Under the pieces are notes generated by a model, which made no database searches, had not been told where the DNA came from, and saw only the letters and a program-made list of their open reading frames with translations. Positions 63,200 through 64,000 of a stretch of DNA of 64,000 nt are shown here, one piece after another. Positions within the stretch are counted from its first letter, which is position 1. The number at the start of each line of letters is the position of its first letter. Origin of the DNA: Conchocele bisecta (taxonomy: Eukaryota; Mollusca; Bivalvia; Lucinida; Thyasiridae); contig CM055265.1 of assembly GCA_029237695.1 (NCBI GenBank), positions 214,288,506-214,352,505 on the forward strand, written 5' to 3'. A program made the translations under genes and the position numbers.

Positions 63200-63703
63200 G
63201 GGGGGGGGGATATTTCCAGGGGGGTGGGGAGATTTCCTGTTACACCGGTACCAAAACAAAACAGAATTATGCTATCTTAATTATTAAAATAAAGTCAGCG
63301 GCGGCAATTATTTGAACAGTGTGATATAACAATTTCACACAACTGCTTCGGATTAATTACTAAGCTGCTCAGTCAATTAGTCAGACTAAGCTGTTTGAAC
63401 TACAAGTGCATTACCGAATAATTTGTTCCTTTGTTGGGTTTAGCAAATTAGTCCGACTTATCAATATCTGTTTGAAATTCTAGTTAATGACAAGTAATTG
63501 GTTCAAAGTTTCAGCTCCGAATGCAATTTGCTGATAATTGGGATTGGGATAAATCTGTAATATTTAACTTAATTCTGTTTTCCTTAATTGAATGCTTCAA
63601 TAATACACGGACATTTAGGACACATCTTGTATTATATATTTATCAGTCTTGTTTGAATGCAAAGCTCAGACCAAAAAAATTCATGATGGTACATCAGTTA
63701 TTA
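63200..63703. other. No gene recognised
   Basis: Poly-G start, then AT-rich sequence with TTAGTC/GACTAA-type short inverted pieces. Nothing supported. Confidence 0.4.
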
Positions 63704-64000
63704 AACAAGAGGGCCATGATGGCCCTAATTCGCTCACCTGACTCCATGAACACCAGAGGAGAATGTGACATTGAGTTCATGTGTTTTAAAAAAATTGTGC
63801 TATTTTTAGATGGCGGTCATCTTGGATTAAGCGATGACTCTCATTTTACAAAATCTGAAAATGCTTCACCCAAGGATCTTAACTTCCTATGAAGTTTGGC
63901 CAGAATCGGCCATGTGGTTCCTGAGAAAAAGACGTTCAAAATCTTGAATAAATGGACCTTTTGGTGGCCATCATGGATGACATAATCATCCGATTCCGAC
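63704..64000 (+). mobile_element. Repeat element Q3, start only
   Basis: Head AACAAGAGGGCCATGATGGC, CCTAATTCGCTCACCTGA, then TTTTAGATGGCGGTCATCTT. It carries CAAGGATCTTAACTTCCTAT, a segment missing from Q1 and Q2, so it is probably closer to the full-length form. It runs off the window. Confidence 0.88.

Noticed and set aside
1..64000. tRNA or rRNA genes
   Set aside because: I looked for B-box-like GGTTCGANNCC with a folding partner and for conserved rRNA segments and found none convincing; a covariance-model scan would be decisive.

Overview
This is a eukaryotic window, almost certainly from a bivalve mollusc. The evidence is AT-rich, intron-scale DNA, a spliced Ras-family gene with GT/AG junctions, (GGAC)n microsatellites attached to ~168-bp tandem repeats (the architecture known from bivalve pearl/Helentron-type elements), a DIRS-type tyrosine-recombinase retrotransposon, and very many palindromic MITEs. 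I cannot name the species from sequence alone.

One convincing host gene is present on the + strand. It is a four-exon RERG/RASL-like small GTPase (coding exons 6547-6688, 18751-18881, 29519-29729, 30294-30475; 221 residues) with introns of about 12.1, 10.6 and 0.56 kb. All junctions are GT..AG and the phases agree. Degraded copies of its 3' end lie at 30548-30640 and 32134-32257. A possible first exon of a second, unrecognised gene sits at 52054-52195, with a compact promoter-like region upstream and an in-frame stop.

The most unusual feature is at 16220-18750, directly in front of GTPase exon 2. It is a minisatellite of about 43 units of ~58 bp. Each unit is a copy of the 3' splice site plus the first ~45 coding nucleotides of exon 2 (peptide ALSVRFLTKRFIGEY). 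The last unit runs into the real exon, so the true acceptor is the final member of a ladder of near-identical acceptors.

Layout: 0-6.3 kb is MITEs and a 42-bp minisatellite. 6.5-30.5 kb is the GTPase, its introns filled with MITEs, foldback arrays and a Helentron-like element. 30.5-36.1 kb holds gene-end duplications, nested MITEs and SINE-like inserts with 13-14-bp target duplications. 36.6-38 kb is a 42-bp minisatellite open on both strands. 38-46.4 kb is MITEs and Helentron-like tandem repeats. 46.4-60.1 kb is large multi-kilobase repeat elements nested in one another. 60.1-63.2 kb (minus strand) is a decayed DIRS-like element (RNase H and tyrosine recombinase). A further copy of a large repeat begins at 63.7 kb and leaves the window.

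Family letters used below are local labels. A, F, G, H and O end in TTAA; B, C, D, E, I, K, L and M are other palindromic or TIR elements; P, Q and R are large repeat elements; S is SINE-like. No transposase for the MITEs is visible.
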